Source: Reyranella sp. CPCC 100927 (lineage in GTDB: Bacteria > Pseudomonadota > Alphaproteobacteria > Reyranellales > Reyranellaceae). Taken from it: a stretch of 64,000 nucleotides of DNA. A program made the translations under genes and the position numbers. A model generated the notes under the pieces. That model saw only the letters and a list, made by a program, of their open reading frames with translations. It was not told where the DNA came from and ran no database searches. Position 1 is the stretch's first letter. Every line of letters begins with the position of its first letter. This document shows positions 50,478 to 59,397 of this stretch, in pieces. The stretch is from the NCBI RefSeq assembly GCF_007859315.1, contig NZ_VOHA01000030.1, positions 1 to 64,000 of the forward strand, in the 5' to 3' direction.

Positions 50478-51263
50478 ATGGGCCGCCTCGAGGGCAAATC
50501 CGTCATTATCACCGGCGCGGGAAGCGGTATCGGCCGCGCCGCCGCGTTGCTGTTCACCAAGGAAGGCGCGAAACTGATCGCGGTCGATCGCACCGACGGT
50601 GTGAATGAAACAGCGAAGCTCGTGCGCGACGCCGGCGGCACGGTCCAAACCGTCACCGCTGATGCGGGCGCCGAGGCGGACGTGAAAGCCTTCATCGACA
50701 AGGCGCTGTCGACGTACGGCAAGCTCGATGCAATATGGGCCAATGCCGGTGTCAGCGGCGGTCTGGTGCCGCTTGCTGATCAGACCGTGGAGCACTGGCA
50801 GGACGTGCTGCGCGTCAATCTGATCGGCCCGTTCCTGGCCATCAAGCATTCGATTCCGCACATGACCAGGCAGGGCTCTGGCTCGATCATCTGCACCGCG
50901 TCCGTCGCCGGCCTGAAGGCCGGTGCCAGTGGTCACCCCTACGGCGCCAGCAAGGCCGGCGTCATCAGCCTGGTGCAGACCACCGCCTACTCGCTCTCCG
51001 GCACCGGCGTGCGCGTCAACGCGGTCTGCCCGGGCCTGATCGAAACCGGCATGACGAAGCCCGTGTTCGACCGGGCCAAGGAGCGCGGCACCGCCGACAA
51101 GATTGGTCAGCTCAATCCGCTGAAGCGCGCCGGCCAGCCGCACGAGCTGGCGGCGATGGGATTGTTCCTGGCGAGCGATGAAGCGTCCTACGTCAACGGC
51201 CAGGCGATCCCGGTCGACGGCGGCCTTACCGCCTCGATGCCGTATACGGGCAGGCCCATCTGA
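50478..51263 (+). CDS. Short-chain dehydrogenase/reductase (SDR)
   Basis: 261 residues, classical SDR: TGAGSGIGRAAALLF, cofactor acid in AVDRTDG (suggests NAD), ANAGVSGG, catalytic Ser in CTASVAGLKAG and YGASK. The final VNGQAIPVDGGLTAS is standard. GAGAGAG lies before the ATG. Likely an operon with the MDR reductase. Substrate unknown. Confidence 0.92.
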   Translation: MGRLEGKSVIITGAGSGIGRAAALLFTKEGAKLIAVDRTDGVNETAKLVRDAGGTVQTVTADAGAEADVKAFIDKALSTYGKLDAIWANAGVSGGLVPLADQTVEHWQDVLRVNLIGPFLAIKHSIPHMTRQGSGSIICTASVAGLKAGASGHPYGASKAGVISLVQTTAYSLSGTGVRVNAVCPGLIETGMTKPVFDRAKERGTADKIGQLNPLKRAGQPHELAAMGLFLASDEASYVNGQAIPVDGGLTASMPYTGRPI

Positions 51264-51402
51264 CCGTGACTTGCGCGCCCGCGGCCTGACCAACCGGTAA
51301 CCACGCTATCGCGGCAGGCTCTGATGCCGCGCTTGAAGCCGTTGGAGTCGCACGGCTTGCGGGCGGCGTAGTACCGGGAATCACTCGTCGCTGACACAGC
51401 CC

Positions 51403-51490
51403 GTCATCCCGAGCAGAGCGAGGGATCTTCTGCAAGTGACGCACGGGTGCGTCTGCATCGAAAGATCCCTCGCTACGCTCGGGATGACAG
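51403..51490. repeat. Palindromic repeat, family B, copy 5
   Basis: GTCATCCCGAGCAGAGCGAG ... and ATCCCTCGCTACGCTCGGGA TGACAG, with an inner GACGCACGGGTGCGTC hairpin. The remainder of 51264-51533 shows no gene. Confidence 0.85.
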
Positions 51491-51533
51491 GTCTCGAGAT
51501 CACGGCGTTACTTGTCGAAAGCTGATCGCTCAC

Positions 51534-51561
51534 TTGACTCTTATCATATGAATGATATGAT
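51534..51561 (+). promoter_or_regulatory. Promoter with internal operator for the caspase-like gene
   Basis: TTGACT (51534-51539), 16-base spacer, TATGAT (51556-51561). TATCATATGAATGATA (51542-51557) is an inverted repeat that lies between and over the -10, as an operator would. The stretch is strikingly AT-rich. Confidence 0.65.
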
Positions 51562-51586
51562 TACTCACTCATGAATGGAGTGAACC

Positions 51587-52201
51587 ATGATCTCCATCAA
51601 GGCGCCCCACATGGGCCTGAACGATGCACGGGCTCCGGTTCGCGTACAGATGTGGAATACCTGGGAGGTTTCCGCATCCGACACCAAGCGTCACATCCTT
51701 GATTGGACCGCCTGTGTGGCGCGCGGTGCGCCAGGCGGCAAGCTCAAGGAAATCGTGATCTCCTGCCACGGCGCGCCGGCCTACCTGCAGCTCGGCGAGG
51801 GCTTCGGCGCCGCCGACGCCGGCCTGTTCAGTGCCTGGCGCGGGCTGGTGGACAAGATCTGGATCCGCGCTTGCCTGGTTGGCCGCATCGTCGGCCCCGA
51901 AACGGCGCGCCAGGGTGACGGCGCCTTCATCACGGCGCTGGGCATGACGGGCAACGGCGACACCTTCATCCGCGGCATGGCCGCTGCGGCGCAGGCCTAT
52001 GTCGTGGTCGGCACCGAGCTGCAGTCGTCCGGGCGGTATACCCGCACGGCGCCCTGCCCCTACGGCCAGCTCGACCAGTATGAAGGCCTCGTGCTGAGCT
52101 ATCCTTCCGATGGCGGTCCGCCCAACTGGTCGCAACGCTACCCGTCGGTCTACAACGCCAATCCGACCACGCTCACCGCTTCTCATCCAAACAGCGAGTG
52201 A
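51587..52201 (+). CDS. Caspase-like (DUF4347/CHAT-type) predicted cysteine peptidase
   Basis: 204 residues, no signal peptide. LKEIVISCHGAPAYLQLGEG contains an His-Gly (H61) after a beta strand, and KIWIRACLVGRIVG a Cys (C96) at the end of the next strand. It then has GDGAFITALGMTG and AQAYVVVGTEL. His-Gly followed by Ala-Cys at this spacing is the dyad layout of clan CD folds such as DUF4347 and CHAT. It lacks the long partner domains usual for those families. AT-rich promoter with an operator upstream. Peptidase activity is inferred from the dyad alone. Confidence 0.55.
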   Translation: MISIKAPHMGLNDARAPVRVQMWNTWEVSASDTKRHILDWTACVARGAPGGKLKEIVISCHGAPAYLQLGEGFGAADAGLFSAWRGLVDKIWIRACLVGRIVGPETARQGDGAFITALGMTGNGDTFIRGMAAAAQAYVVVGTELQSSGRYTRTAPCPYGQLDQYEGLVLSYPSDGGPPNWSQRYPSVYNANPTTLTASHPNSE

Positions 52202-52376
52202 GATCGCTCCGATTGCGGCGCGGCCTCCGGTCGCGCCGCAGCACTTCACGTTTTGATGGACACGAAGAAGCCTGACGTTTGCGTCGACAGCACCTGCGGC
52301 GGACGCGGGGCTTCGCGGTCTTGGCGCGGATCGCGTAGTGCCACCAGAATCGCCTCTTGTCGTGACGCTGCGGAAG

Positions 52377-52441
52377 CCCCTCATCCGGCCGCCGCTGTGC
52401 GGCGTCCACCTTCTCCCCGCCTTCGCGGGGAGAAGGGATTT
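52377..52441. repeat. Palindromic repeat, family E, copy 1
   Basis: CCCCTCATCCGGCCGCCGCT, GTGCGGCGTCCACCTTCTCC and CCGCCTTCGCGGGGAGAAGG form chained hairpins. They lie between the caspase-like gene and the end of gcvPB, where they may terminate transcription. Confidence 0.6.
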
Positions 52442-52444
52442 TTC

Positions 52445-54037
52445 CTACTCCGCGGCCTGCTTCAGCGGGCCGTCGTCGGGGCCGCGGTTGGTGGGGCGCC
52501 AGCGCAGCACCGGCTTGCGGGCAGCGAGCGTCTCGTCCAGGCGGCGGCGCGGGGCGAAGCGCGGGGCGGCCTTGAAGTCGTCGGCGGCGGTGCCCGACTT
52601 CGCCTTGCGCGCCAGATGCAGCATGGCGTCGCAGAACTCGTCCAGCGACCGCTTGCTCTGGGTCTCGGTCGGCTCGATCAGCATGGCGCCATGCACGACC
52701 AGCGGGAAGTACATGGTCATCGGGTGGTAGCCCTCGTCGATCATCGCCTTGGCGAAATCCAGCGTACTGACGCCGGTATCCTTCAGGAAATTATCGTCGA
52801 ACAGGCATTCGTGCATGCACGGCCCGTCGTACGCGGGCGTCAGCGCGACTTGCAGGCGCGCCATGACGTAATTGGCGTTCAGGACGGCATCCTCGGCGAC
52901 CTGGCGCAGGCCATCGGCGCCATGGCTCAGCATGTAGGCCAGCGCCCGCACGAACATGCCCATCTGGCCGTGGAACGCCTTCAGCCGGCCCAGTGGCTCG
53001 CCGTCGATCGCACCGCCCTCCTCGATCAGGCGCCAGCCGTTGGCATCGTGCACCACCCATGGGCGCGGCGCGTAGGGCGCCAGCCGCGCCGACAGCACCA
53101 CAGGACCCGAGCCCGGCCCGCCGCCGCCATGCGGTGTCGAGAAGGTCTTGTGCAGGTTGATGTGCATGCAATCGACGCCGAGATCGCCCGGCCGCACGCG
53201 GCCGACGATGGCGTTGTAGTTGGCGCCGTCGCAATAGAAGTAGGCGCCGGCCGCCGACACCGCGTCGCCGACCTCGCGGATGTCGCGCTCGAAAAGGCCG
53301 CAGGTGTTGGGGTTGGTCAACATGATCGCCGCCACGTCCGGCCCCAGCGCCGCCTTGAGCGCCGCGACATCGACGCGGCCATCCGCGGTGGCCGCGATCG
53401 GCTTCACGGTGAAACCCAGCGCCGCCGCGGTCGCGGGGTTGGTGCCGTGCGCCGACTCCGGCACCAGCACGGTCTTGCGGTGGCCTTCGCCGCGCGCCCG
53501 CAGGGCCGCGGCGATCGCCATCATGCCGCACATCTCACCATGCGCGCCGGCCGCCGGCGACATCGCCACCGCCGGCATGCCGGTGAGCGTGGTGAGCCAG
53601 CCGGCGAGTTCGCCGATCAGCTCGATGGCGCCCGGCACGGTCGATTGCGGCTGCAGCGGATGGACGTCGCCGAAACCGGGCAGCCGCGCCATGCGCTCGT
53701 TGAGTCGCGGGTTGTGCTTCATGGTGCACGAACCCAGCGGATAGAGGCCGCTGTCGATGGCGTAGTTCTTCTGACTGAGCCGGGTGTAGTGCTGCACCAC
53801 CTGCGGCTCGGCAAGGCCGGGCAGTCCGATGGCGCCACGCCGACGCAGGCCGCCGAGGCGATCCTTCACCTTGGGCGGCTCGGGCAGGTCGACGCCGCTG
53901 CGATCGGCGTGCGCATATTCGAAGATCAGCCGTTCCTCGAGCTGCAGGCCGCGGTTGCCGGTCGAGGTTTCGACAGCGGCGGCGGACATCGCAATGGTGC
54001 CGCTGCGGCCCTGCGAGAGATCGGTCGACTGAACCAT
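52445..54037 (-). CDS. gcvPB: Glycine dehydrogenase (decarboxylating) subunit 2
   Basis: 530 residues. The PLP-binding lysine lies in MHINLHKTFSTPHGGGGPG. SGLYPLGSCTMKHNPRLNE and FCDAMLHLARKA are P-protein C-half signatures. With GcvPA it forms the alpha2beta2 P-protein that decarboxylates glycine and loads the aminomethyl group on GcvH lipoate. The ATG at 54037 overlaps the gcvPA stop (ATGA). It ends the gcvT-H-PA-PB operon. Confidence 0.96.
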   Translation of the reverse strand: MVQSTDLSQGRSGTIAMSAAAVETSTGNRGLQLEERLIFEYAHADRSGVDLPEPPKVKDRLGGLRRRGAIGLPGLAEPQVVQHYTRLSQKNYAIDSGLYPLGSCTMKHNPRLNERMARLPGFGDVHPLQPQSTVPGAIELIGELAGWLTTLTGMPAVAMSPAAGAHGEMCGMMAIAAALRARGEGHRKTVLVPESAHGTNPATAAALGFTVKPIAATADGRVDVAALKAALGPDVAAIMLTNPNTCGLFERDIREVGDAVSAAGAYFYCDGANYNAIVGRVRPGDLGVDCMHINLHKTFSTPHGGGGPGSGPVVLSARLAPYAPRPWVVHDANGWRLIEEGGAIDGEPLGRLKAFHGQMGMFVRALAYMLSHGADGLRQVAEDAVLNANYVMARLQVALTPAYDGPCMHECLFDDNFLKDTGVSTLDFAKAMIDEGYHPMTMYFPLVVHGAMLIEPTETQSKRSLDEFCDAMLHLARKAKSGTAADDFKAAPRFAPRRRLDETLAARKPVLRWRPTNRGPDDGPLKQAAE

Positions 54038-55383
54038 CACAGCACCTCGGCAAGGCCAGTGGCGAGCGCCTCGATATCGGCATCCGTCACGGTTTCGGTC
54101 ACGGCGACCAGCAGCAGGTCGGCACTGAGCGGCGCATCGGGGATCAGCCGCGATACCGGCACGCCGCCGAGGATGCGCCTGGCGGCCAATGCTTCGATCA
54201 CCGGTGCCGCCGGCTTGGGCAGCATCACCGTGAACTCGTTGAAGAACGTCTCGTTCAGCACCTTCACACCCGGCACCTTGGCCAGCCGCTCGGCGGCGCG
54301 CACGGCGGTGGCATGATTGATCTCGGCCAGCCGCGTGAAGCCACGCTCGCCCAGCAACGTCAGGTGGATGGTGAAGGCGAGCGCACACAGCCCGGAGTTG
54401 GTGCAGATGTTCGACGTCGCCTTCTCGCGCCTGATGTGCTGTTCGCGCGTGCTCAAGGTCAGCACGAAGCCACGCTTGCCGTCGGCGTCGACCGTCTCGC
54501 CCACCAGGCGGCCGGGCATCTGGCGCAGCAGCTTCTCGCGGGTGGCGAAGAGCCCGACATAGGGGCCGCCGAAGTTCAGGCCGACGCCCAGCGACTGGCC
54601 TTCGCACACCACAATGTCGGCGCCCATATCGCCCGGCGGCGTCAGCAGGCCGAGCGACACGACCTCGGTCACCACCACCACCAGCAGCGCGCCGGCGGCG
54701 TGACAGGCCTCGGCCAATGGCGTGAGGTCGCGCACGTGGCCGAACACGCTGGGGTTCTGCACCACGACGCAGGAAACTTCCTTGTCGACCAGGGCGCTGA
54801 GATCCTCGATGCCGTCGGCGTCGACGGGCGCGCCGACGGTGCGGAAGCCCTGCCAGTGCGCCGTGGTCTCGATCACCGAGCGATAGTGGGGATGCAGGCC
54901 GCCCGACAGCACCGCCTTGTTGCGGCGCGTGACGCGGTTGGCCATCAGCACGGCTTCGGAGGCGCCCGTACTGCCGTCGTACATCGAGGCGTTGGCGACC
55001 TCCATGCCGGTCAGCATGGTGATCTGGGTCTGGAACTCGAACAGATACTGCAGCGTGCCCTGGGTGATCTCGGGCTGGTAGGGCGTGTATGACGTCAGGA
55101 ACTCGCCACGCTGGATCAGATGATCGACGCTGGCCGGCACATGATGCTTGTAGGCGCCGGCGCCGACGAAGAACGGCACGTCGGATGCCGCGATATTCCG
55201 GGCGGCCATGCGACCCAGCCGGCGCTCGACCTCCAGCTCGCCCATGTGGCTGGAAAGGCCGGCGATCGGGCCGGGCAGGCGCACCGATGGCGGCACATCA
55301 CGGAAGAGATCGTCGATCGACCGCGCGCCGATGGTCGCCAGCATCTCGCGGCGATCGGTGTCGGTGAGGGGGAGGTATCGCAT
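54037..55383 (-). CDS. gcvPA: Glycine dehydrogenase (decarboxylating) subunit 1
   Basis: 448 residues. [20 protein letters not shown] and [20 protein letters not shown] are the standard start of the P-protein N-half, and [18 protein letters not shown] and [15 protein letters not shown] are core signatures. It supplies the other half of the P-protein. The ATG at 55383 follows an AG-rich site; an upstream in-frame start would run into repeat family B and is rejected. Confidence 0.96.
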   Translation of the reverse strand: MRYLPLTDTDRREMLATIGARSIDDLFRDVPPSVRLPGPIAGLSSHMGELEVERRLGRMAARNIAASDVPFFVGAGAYKHHVPASVDHLIQRGEFLTSYTPYQPEITQGTLQYLFEFQTQITMLTGMEVANASMYDGSTGASEAVLMANRVTRRNKAVLSGGLHPHYRSVIETTAHWQGFRTVGAPVDADGIEDLSALVDKEVSCVVVQNPSVFGHVRDLTPLAEACHAAGALLVVVVTEVVSLGLLTPPGDMGADIVVCEGQSLGVGLNFGGPYVGLFATREKLLRQMPGRLVGETVDADGKRGFVLTLSTREQHIRREKATSNICTNSGLCALAFTIHLTLLGERGFTRLAEINHATAVRAAERLAKVPGVKVLNETFFNEFTVMLPKPAAPVIEALAARRILGGVPVSRLIPDAPLSADLLLVAVTETVTDADIEALATGLAEVL

Positions 55384-55414
55384 CCAGGGACTCCGTCGAT
55401 CTCTCTGCTTATCC

Positions 55415-55500
55415 GTCATCCCGAGCGTAGCGAGGGATCTTCTCGAGGGACGCACCGTGCGTCATGCCAACAAGATTCCTCGCTTCGCTCGGAATGACAG
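55415..55500. repeat. Palindromic repeat, family B, copy 6, inside the gcv operon
   Basis: GTCATCCCGAGCGTAGCGAG and TTCCTCGCTTCGCTCGGAAT GAC. It lies between gcvH and gcvPA, so it is transcribed and may act as an mRNA processing or stability hairpin. Confidence 0.85.
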
Positions 55501-55510
55501 CCTGTTTGAA

Positions 55511-55888
55511 CTACGCCAGGCTCTTGACGAAGGCGTCGTACTTGGCCTGGTCCATCAGACCGTCGAGTTCCGACGGATCGGCGAGCTTGATCTTGAAGAA
55601 CCAACCCTTGCCGGTCGGCTCCAGGTTCACGTCGCCCGGCGCATCGGCGAGCGCGGCGTTGGCCTCGACGATCTCGCCCGAGGCCGGCGCATAGATGTCG
55701 CTGGCGGCCTTCACCGACTCGACGACGGCCACCGCTTCGCCCTTGGCGACGGTGCGGCCGACGTCCGGCACCTCGACGAACACGACGTCGCCGAGCTGCT
55801 CCTGGGCGTAGTCGGTAATGCCGACCGTGCCGACGCCGTTCTCGACGCTGACCCACTCGTGCTCGTCGGTGTATTTCACTGTCGCCAT
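55511..55888 (-). CDS. gcvH: Glycine cleavage system H protein
   Basis: 125 residues. [20 protein letters not shown] starts the fold and the lipoyl-lysine lies in [14 protein letters not shown]. It shuttles the aminomethyl group between P, T and L proteins. It lies between gcvT and gcvPA; both spacers carry palindromic repeats. Confidence 0.97.
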   Translation of the reverse strand: MATVKYTDEHEWVSVENGVGTVGITDYAQEQLGDVVFVEVPDVGRTVAKGEAVAVVESVKAASDIYAPASGEIVEANAALADAPGDVNLEPTGKGWFFKIKLADPSELDGLMDQAKYDAFVKSLA

Positions 55889-55915
55889 GGTGTCCTCTGG
55901 AAGGAAAAACAACTC

Positions 55916-56057
55916 CTCTCCCGCGAGCGGGAGAGGAAGGGGCCCATTGCGCGCAGCGCAATGGGAAGGTGAGGGGCTAAGGACAAGACGCATCGTGTGA
56001 GGCCCCTCACCCGACGGGCGCTCCGCGCCCGTCGACCTCTCCCGCATGCGGGAGAGG
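55916..56057. repeat. Palindromic repeat, family E, copy 2, between gcvT and gcvH
   Basis: Nested hairpins CTCTCCCGCGAGCGGGAGAG, CCCATTGCGCGCAGCGCAAT GGG, GACGGGCGCTCCGCGCCCGT C and CTCTCCCGCATGCGGGAGAG; the outer GGTGAGGGGC and GCCCCTCACC pair also. A large folded RNA inside the operon. Confidence 0.85.
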
Positions 56058-56083
56058 TGAAGACAGCGTCGCAAACCATCACC

Positions 56084-57211
56084 TCAACCCCGCCAGTACG
56101 TGTGCTTCACGAAGGGCATGGCGACGATCTCGGCCGGCGCCGGCTTGCCGCGCACCAGCAAGGCGAGCTTCGTGCCCGCTGCGGCGTGCGCGCGCTCGAC
56201 GTAGCCCATCGCCAACGGACCGTTGAGCGACGGGCCGAAGCCGCCGCTGGTCACCTTGCCCACAACGGCACCGGAAGCATCGACGATCTCGGTGCCTTCG
56301 CGCGCGATGGTGCGACCCTCCGGCCGCAAGCCGACGCGCCGTCGCGGCGGTCCCGAGGCGATCTGGCGGATGATGATCTCATCGCCCGGAAAGCCACCCT
56401 TGGCGCGACGCTCCTTGCCGATGCTCCACGTCAGTCCGGCCTCGACCGGCGTCGTGGTGGTGTCGATGTCATGACCATAGAGGCAAAGCCCGGCCTCGAG
56501 CCGCAACGAGTCGCGCGCGCCCAGGCCGATGGGCTTCACCCTGTCGTCCTTGAGCAGCAGCCTGGCGATGCGCTCGGCGGCATCGCCCGGTGTCGAGATT
56601 TCGTAACCGTCGCACCCCGTGTAGCCCGAGCGCGTGACATAGCACTCGGCACCGTCGATCACGACGAAGCTGCCGGTCATGAACGTCATGGCGCGCACCT
56701 GCGGCGCATGCCTGCCCAGCACGTCGACCGCCTCGGGCCCCTGCAGCGCCAGCAGCCCGCGCGCAAACATCGGCTCGATCTCGACGTCGTCCGACAGGTG
56801 CTGGCGGACATGCGCCAGGTCGGCGTCCTTGCAGGCGGCATTGAAGACCATCAGCAGGTGATCGCCGGTACTGGTCACCATGAAGTCGTCGAGGATACCG
56901 CCCTGCCCGTTGGTGAGCTGGGTGTAGCGCATCTGGCCGGGCTTCAGGCCAGCGATGTCGCCCGGCACCAGCCGCTCGATGGCAGCCGCGGCGCTCTTGC
57001 CGGGCTTGGCCGTGAGCCGGACCTGCCCCATGTGCGAGACGTCGAACAGGCCCACCGCGCGGCGCGTGTGCAGGTGCTCGTTCAGGATCCCCATCGGGAA
57101 CTGCACCGGCATCTCATAGCCGGCGAACGGCACGATCTTGCCGCCGAGTTCAACATGCAGCGCATAAAGCGGCGTGCGTTTCAGGGAGTCGGACGCGGTC
57201 GTTTCGGCCAC
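56084..57211 (-). CDS. gcvT: Aminomethyltransferase (glycine cleavage T protein)
   Basis: 375 residues. DSLKRTPLYALHVELGGKIV, PFAGYEMPVQFPMGILNEHL, GLFDVSHMGQVRL and RLEAGLCLYGHDID are GcvT signatures; the catalytic Asp lies in DFMV/TRSGYTGCDGYE regions. It transfers the methylene group to tetrahydrofolate and frees ammonia. GTG 57211 is chosen: GAGG lies six bases upstream and the protein then starts as known homologues do; GTG 57238 would add nine residues. It is the first gene after the riboswitch. Confidence 0.95.
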   Translation of the reverse strand: MAETTASDSLKRTPLYALHVELGGKIVPFAGYEMPVQFPMGILNEHLHTRRAVGLFDVSHMGQVRLTAKPGKSAAAAIERLVPGDIAGLKPGQMRYTQLTNGQGGILDDFMVTSTGDHLLMVFNAACKDADLAHVRQHLSDDVEIEPMFARGLLALQGPEAVDVLGRHAPQVRAMTFMTGSFVVIDGAECYVTRSGYTGCDGYEISTPGDAAERIARLLLKDDRVKPIGLGARDSLRLEAGLCLYGHDIDTTTTPVEAGLTWSIGKERRAKGGFPGDEIIIRQIASGPPRRRVGLRPEGRTIAREGTEIVDASGAVVGKVTSGGFGPSLNGPLAMGYVERAHAAAGTKLALLVRGKPAPAEIVAMPFVKHTYWRG

Positions 57212-57257
57212 CAGCCACCTCGACACGATGGGACGCACCGGCGGTCATCCGCCGGCC

Positions 57258-57462
57258 ACGCCCCCTCTGTCCGGTGACCTGAAAGATTGGTCGGCCGCGC
57301 GAACGCGCCCAACTTACCTCGTCGGTGGATCGCGCCGGCCCCGCCGGTCACGACCGCTTTCCAGAGTGCCATCCCCCCGCGGTCCGGTGGCCTGAGAGTT
57401 TCCGGGGCGGTTGCTCCTTCGGCGGCCTGCCGCCGAAGCGACAGGCTCTCTCCCACGGGGAT
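57258..57462 (-). ncRNA. Tandem glycine riboswitch controlling gcvT-H-PA-PB
   Basis: On the minus strand aptamer 1 (about 57462-57378) reads GTGGGAGAGAGCCTG ... AAGGAGCAACCGCC ... AAACTCTCAGGCCACCGGAC. Aptamer 2 (about 57370-57258) has GACGAGGTAAG ... AATCTTTCAGGTCACCGGAC AGAGGGG. The paired 'GGAGAGA...CTCTCAGG...GGACAGAGGGG' pattern is the conserved gly riboswitch core. It ends ~45 bases before gcvT, close enough to control initiation. Glycine binding should switch the operon on. Confidence 0.93.
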
Positions 57463-57803
57463 CATCTGACCGGCCGACCATAAACCGCGGCCCCATTGCA
57501 GCGCAACGGCAGGCCGCTGCCGGCGTGGTCGATTTGTCGTGGACAACCAATTCTGCGGCTGCAAATTCGTCCCGGCTGCCCGCGTCCGGGCGGCCGTCAG
57601 GCACCGCGCCGGCGGCTTCGTTAGCCTGCGAACGACTACACGTTCAGAGCCGAACCCAGGACGGCGCCTCAAATGGTCACAGGCCGGGTCGGCGCAACGT
57701 TGCGGCAATATTGTTCGACATCCGACAAAAGCGCCGGGATTCCCGAGGGTTGGCCTAAAATCGGGTCTTCCCTAAGCGGCTGCTCACCATTAATAATCCC
57801 GCC
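57463..57803. other. Intergenic region between the gcv riboswitch and the TetR gene
   Basis: No gene is seen. It must carry the leftward gcv promoter and a rightward promoter for the TetR gene (AT-richer GCGGCAATATTGTTCGACAT near 57700 and ATTAATAATC just before the start). I cannot fix either promoter with confidence. Confidence 0.4.
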
Positions 57804-58379
57804 ATGGGTAAGGCGGATGACACCAAGAAGCGAGTCGAGCGCGCAGCCTTGACGCTCTTCATGGCGCGAGGCGTCGCGGAAACGACGACACGCGAGATCG
57901 CAATGGCCGCGTCGGTCGCTGAGGGTACCATCTACCGGTACTTTCCGAGCAAGGACGCGCTCGCTTTGGAGCTCTTCACACGCCATCACGTGGCGCTGGC
58001 GGAAGCGCTCCTCGAGGCCATCCGACCGCACAAGAAACTGCGCCAGAAGGCGGAAGCCATTGTGCGCTGTTACTGCGACTGGGCCGACCGCGACTGGACG
58101 ACCTTCGCCTACCATCTGCTGACCCAGCACCACTTCCTGGCGAGCCTGTCGGAAGATCTACCCAATCCGGTCGATGTGGTGCGCGACGTCATCGCGCAAG
58201 CGATCTCCGCCGGCGAGATCCCCAAGCGCGATATCGATGCGCTGACCGCCTCGGTGGTCGGTGTCGTACTGCAGGCGGCGACCTTCAAGGTCTATGGCCG
58301 CATCACCGGTTCGCTCACCGACCATGCGCCGACATTCGTCGAGGCTGTTTGGGCGGTGCTGAATGCCAAGCCCGGCTGA
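57804..58379 (+). CDS. TetR/AcrR-family regulator
   Basis: 191 residues. HTH: VERAALTLFMARGVAETTTR, EIAMAASVAEGTIYRYFPSK. The ligand domain is all helical with a WTTFAYHLLTQHHFL run. It stands alone between the gcv operon and a convergent lipoprotein gene, so its target is unclear. Confidence 0.9.
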   Translation: MGKADDTKKRVERAALTLFMARGVAETTTREIAMAASVAEGTIYRYFPSKDALALELFTRHHVALAEALLEAIRPHKKLRQKAEAIVRCYCDWADRDWTTFAYHLLTQHHFLASLSEDLPNPVDVVRDVIAQAISAGEIPKRDIDALTASVVGVVLQAATFKVYGRITGSLTDHAPTFVEAVWAVLNAKPG

Positions 58380-58398
58380 ACGATAACCGTCAATCCCC

Positions 58399-58442
58399 AA
58401 TGCAAGCGAGGGCTCCCGTGACGGGGAGCCCTCGCTGCATTT
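58399..58442. terminator. Bidirectional terminator between the TetR and lipoprotein genes
   Basis: GCGAGGGCTCCC-GTGAC-GGGGAGCCCTCGC stem, extended by TGCA/TGCA and flanked by CCCCAA and ATTTGGG. Both convergent genes can use it. Confidence 0.8.
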
Positions 58443-58464
58443 GGGAGCAACGCGGCGACAGCGA

Positions 58465-59004
58465 CTACTGGCGGCCGCCGCGGCGATTGAACTCGAGTTC
58501 CTCGGCCGTCGGCAGCAGTCCGACGGCGACCGTGAAGGCACCGCCCTGCTGACCCTCGCGCAGCGGAACATTCAGCGTCAGCTGCTCCGATGAGCCCTGC
58601 CGGTTGCGATTACCCGAGAACCGATAGTCGGCGGAAAAATTGCGGCCCTGCACGATGGTGCCAGCGGGATCCATCAGGCGCACGAAATAACCGACATTGG
58701 CGGTGCGGTCGGTCAAGGCCGGGCCTTCGTTGACGACGATATCCAGCGTGAGCTCGACATAGACGCTGCCGCGTCGCGGGTCGCAGGCGATGTCGACCTT
58801 GCTCAGCTCGGCCTGGAACATCACATCGGTGCGATCGCGTCCACCGCTGGGCCGAAAGCGTGTCAGCGTGGCGGCATCCTGAACGCGCATGGCCTGCGGG
58901 CAGGCCTGGCGCAGATCCGACACTTCCTGGGTCGACGGGCCGCAAGCTGCCAGGCCGGCGGCGAGCGCCCCCGGCGCCAGCAGGGTAAGCAAACGCACTT
59001 TCAT
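58465..59004 (-). CDS. Hypothetical lipoprotein
   Basis: 179 residues. The signal ends in a lipobox AGLAACGPS, so Cys21 should be lipidated and the protein anchored in a membrane. The mature domain is beta-rich (VYVELTLDIVVNEGPAL; QLTLNVPLREGQQGGAF) and ends with basic RRGGRQ. It is a common alphaproteobacterial type but I do not know a function. Confidence 0.8.
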   Translation of the reverse strand: MKVRLLTLLAPGALAAGLAACGPSTQEVSDLRQACPQAMRVQDAATLTRFRPSGGRDRTDVMFQAELSKVDIACDPRRGSVYVELTLDIVVNEGPALTDRTANVGYFVRLMDPAGTIVQGRNFSADYRFSGNRNRQGSSEQLTLNVPLREGQQGGAFTVAVGLLPTAEELEFNRRGGRQ

Positions 59005-59049
59005 CGATCGTCCTTTCTGGCGGCCAGGCCCGGCCGGAATGGCAGCGTT

Positions 59050-59289
59050 CTATACGGTCTTGTGCGTGCCGTCACACATCGGACTCTTGCCGCTGTGCTT
59101 GCAGGCACAGAACCAGACGTCGCCCGACGTGGTCGGCGTGTATTTCACGGGCGTGAACTCAGAGCCCTTGTGACTGCCGTCACAGAAAGGTTGCTTGGTA
59201 CTCTTGCCACAGGCACACCACCAATAGTCCTTGCCGGCCTCGACGGCCGTCTTGATGGGTGCCTTGGCCGCGACAACAGGGCTGGCCAT
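59050..59289 (-). CDS. CDGSH iron-sulfur domain protein with two motifs
   Basis: 79 residues. Two CDGSH-type [2Fe-2S] motifs: WWCACGKSTKQPFCDGSHKG and WFCACKHSGKSPMCDGTHK, each C-x-C...C-D-G-[ST]-H (3Cys-1His ligation). Such small two-motif proteins bind redox-active, acid-labile clusters and may act in electron transfer or cluster handling. Confidence 0.93.
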   Translation of the reverse strand: MASPVVAAKAPIKTAVEAGKDYWWCACGKSTKQPFCDGSHKGSEFTPVKYTPTTSGDVWFCACKHSGKSPMCDGTHKTV

Positions 59290-59397
59290 GGTTGCTTCCT
59301 CGCGAATGGGCGGTCTGGTAGGGTGTCTTACGCCGCCGGTGCGAGCCGATTCTAGAGGATGCTCCGCAGCCGCGACAAGCGAACCTTCCGATCAACC

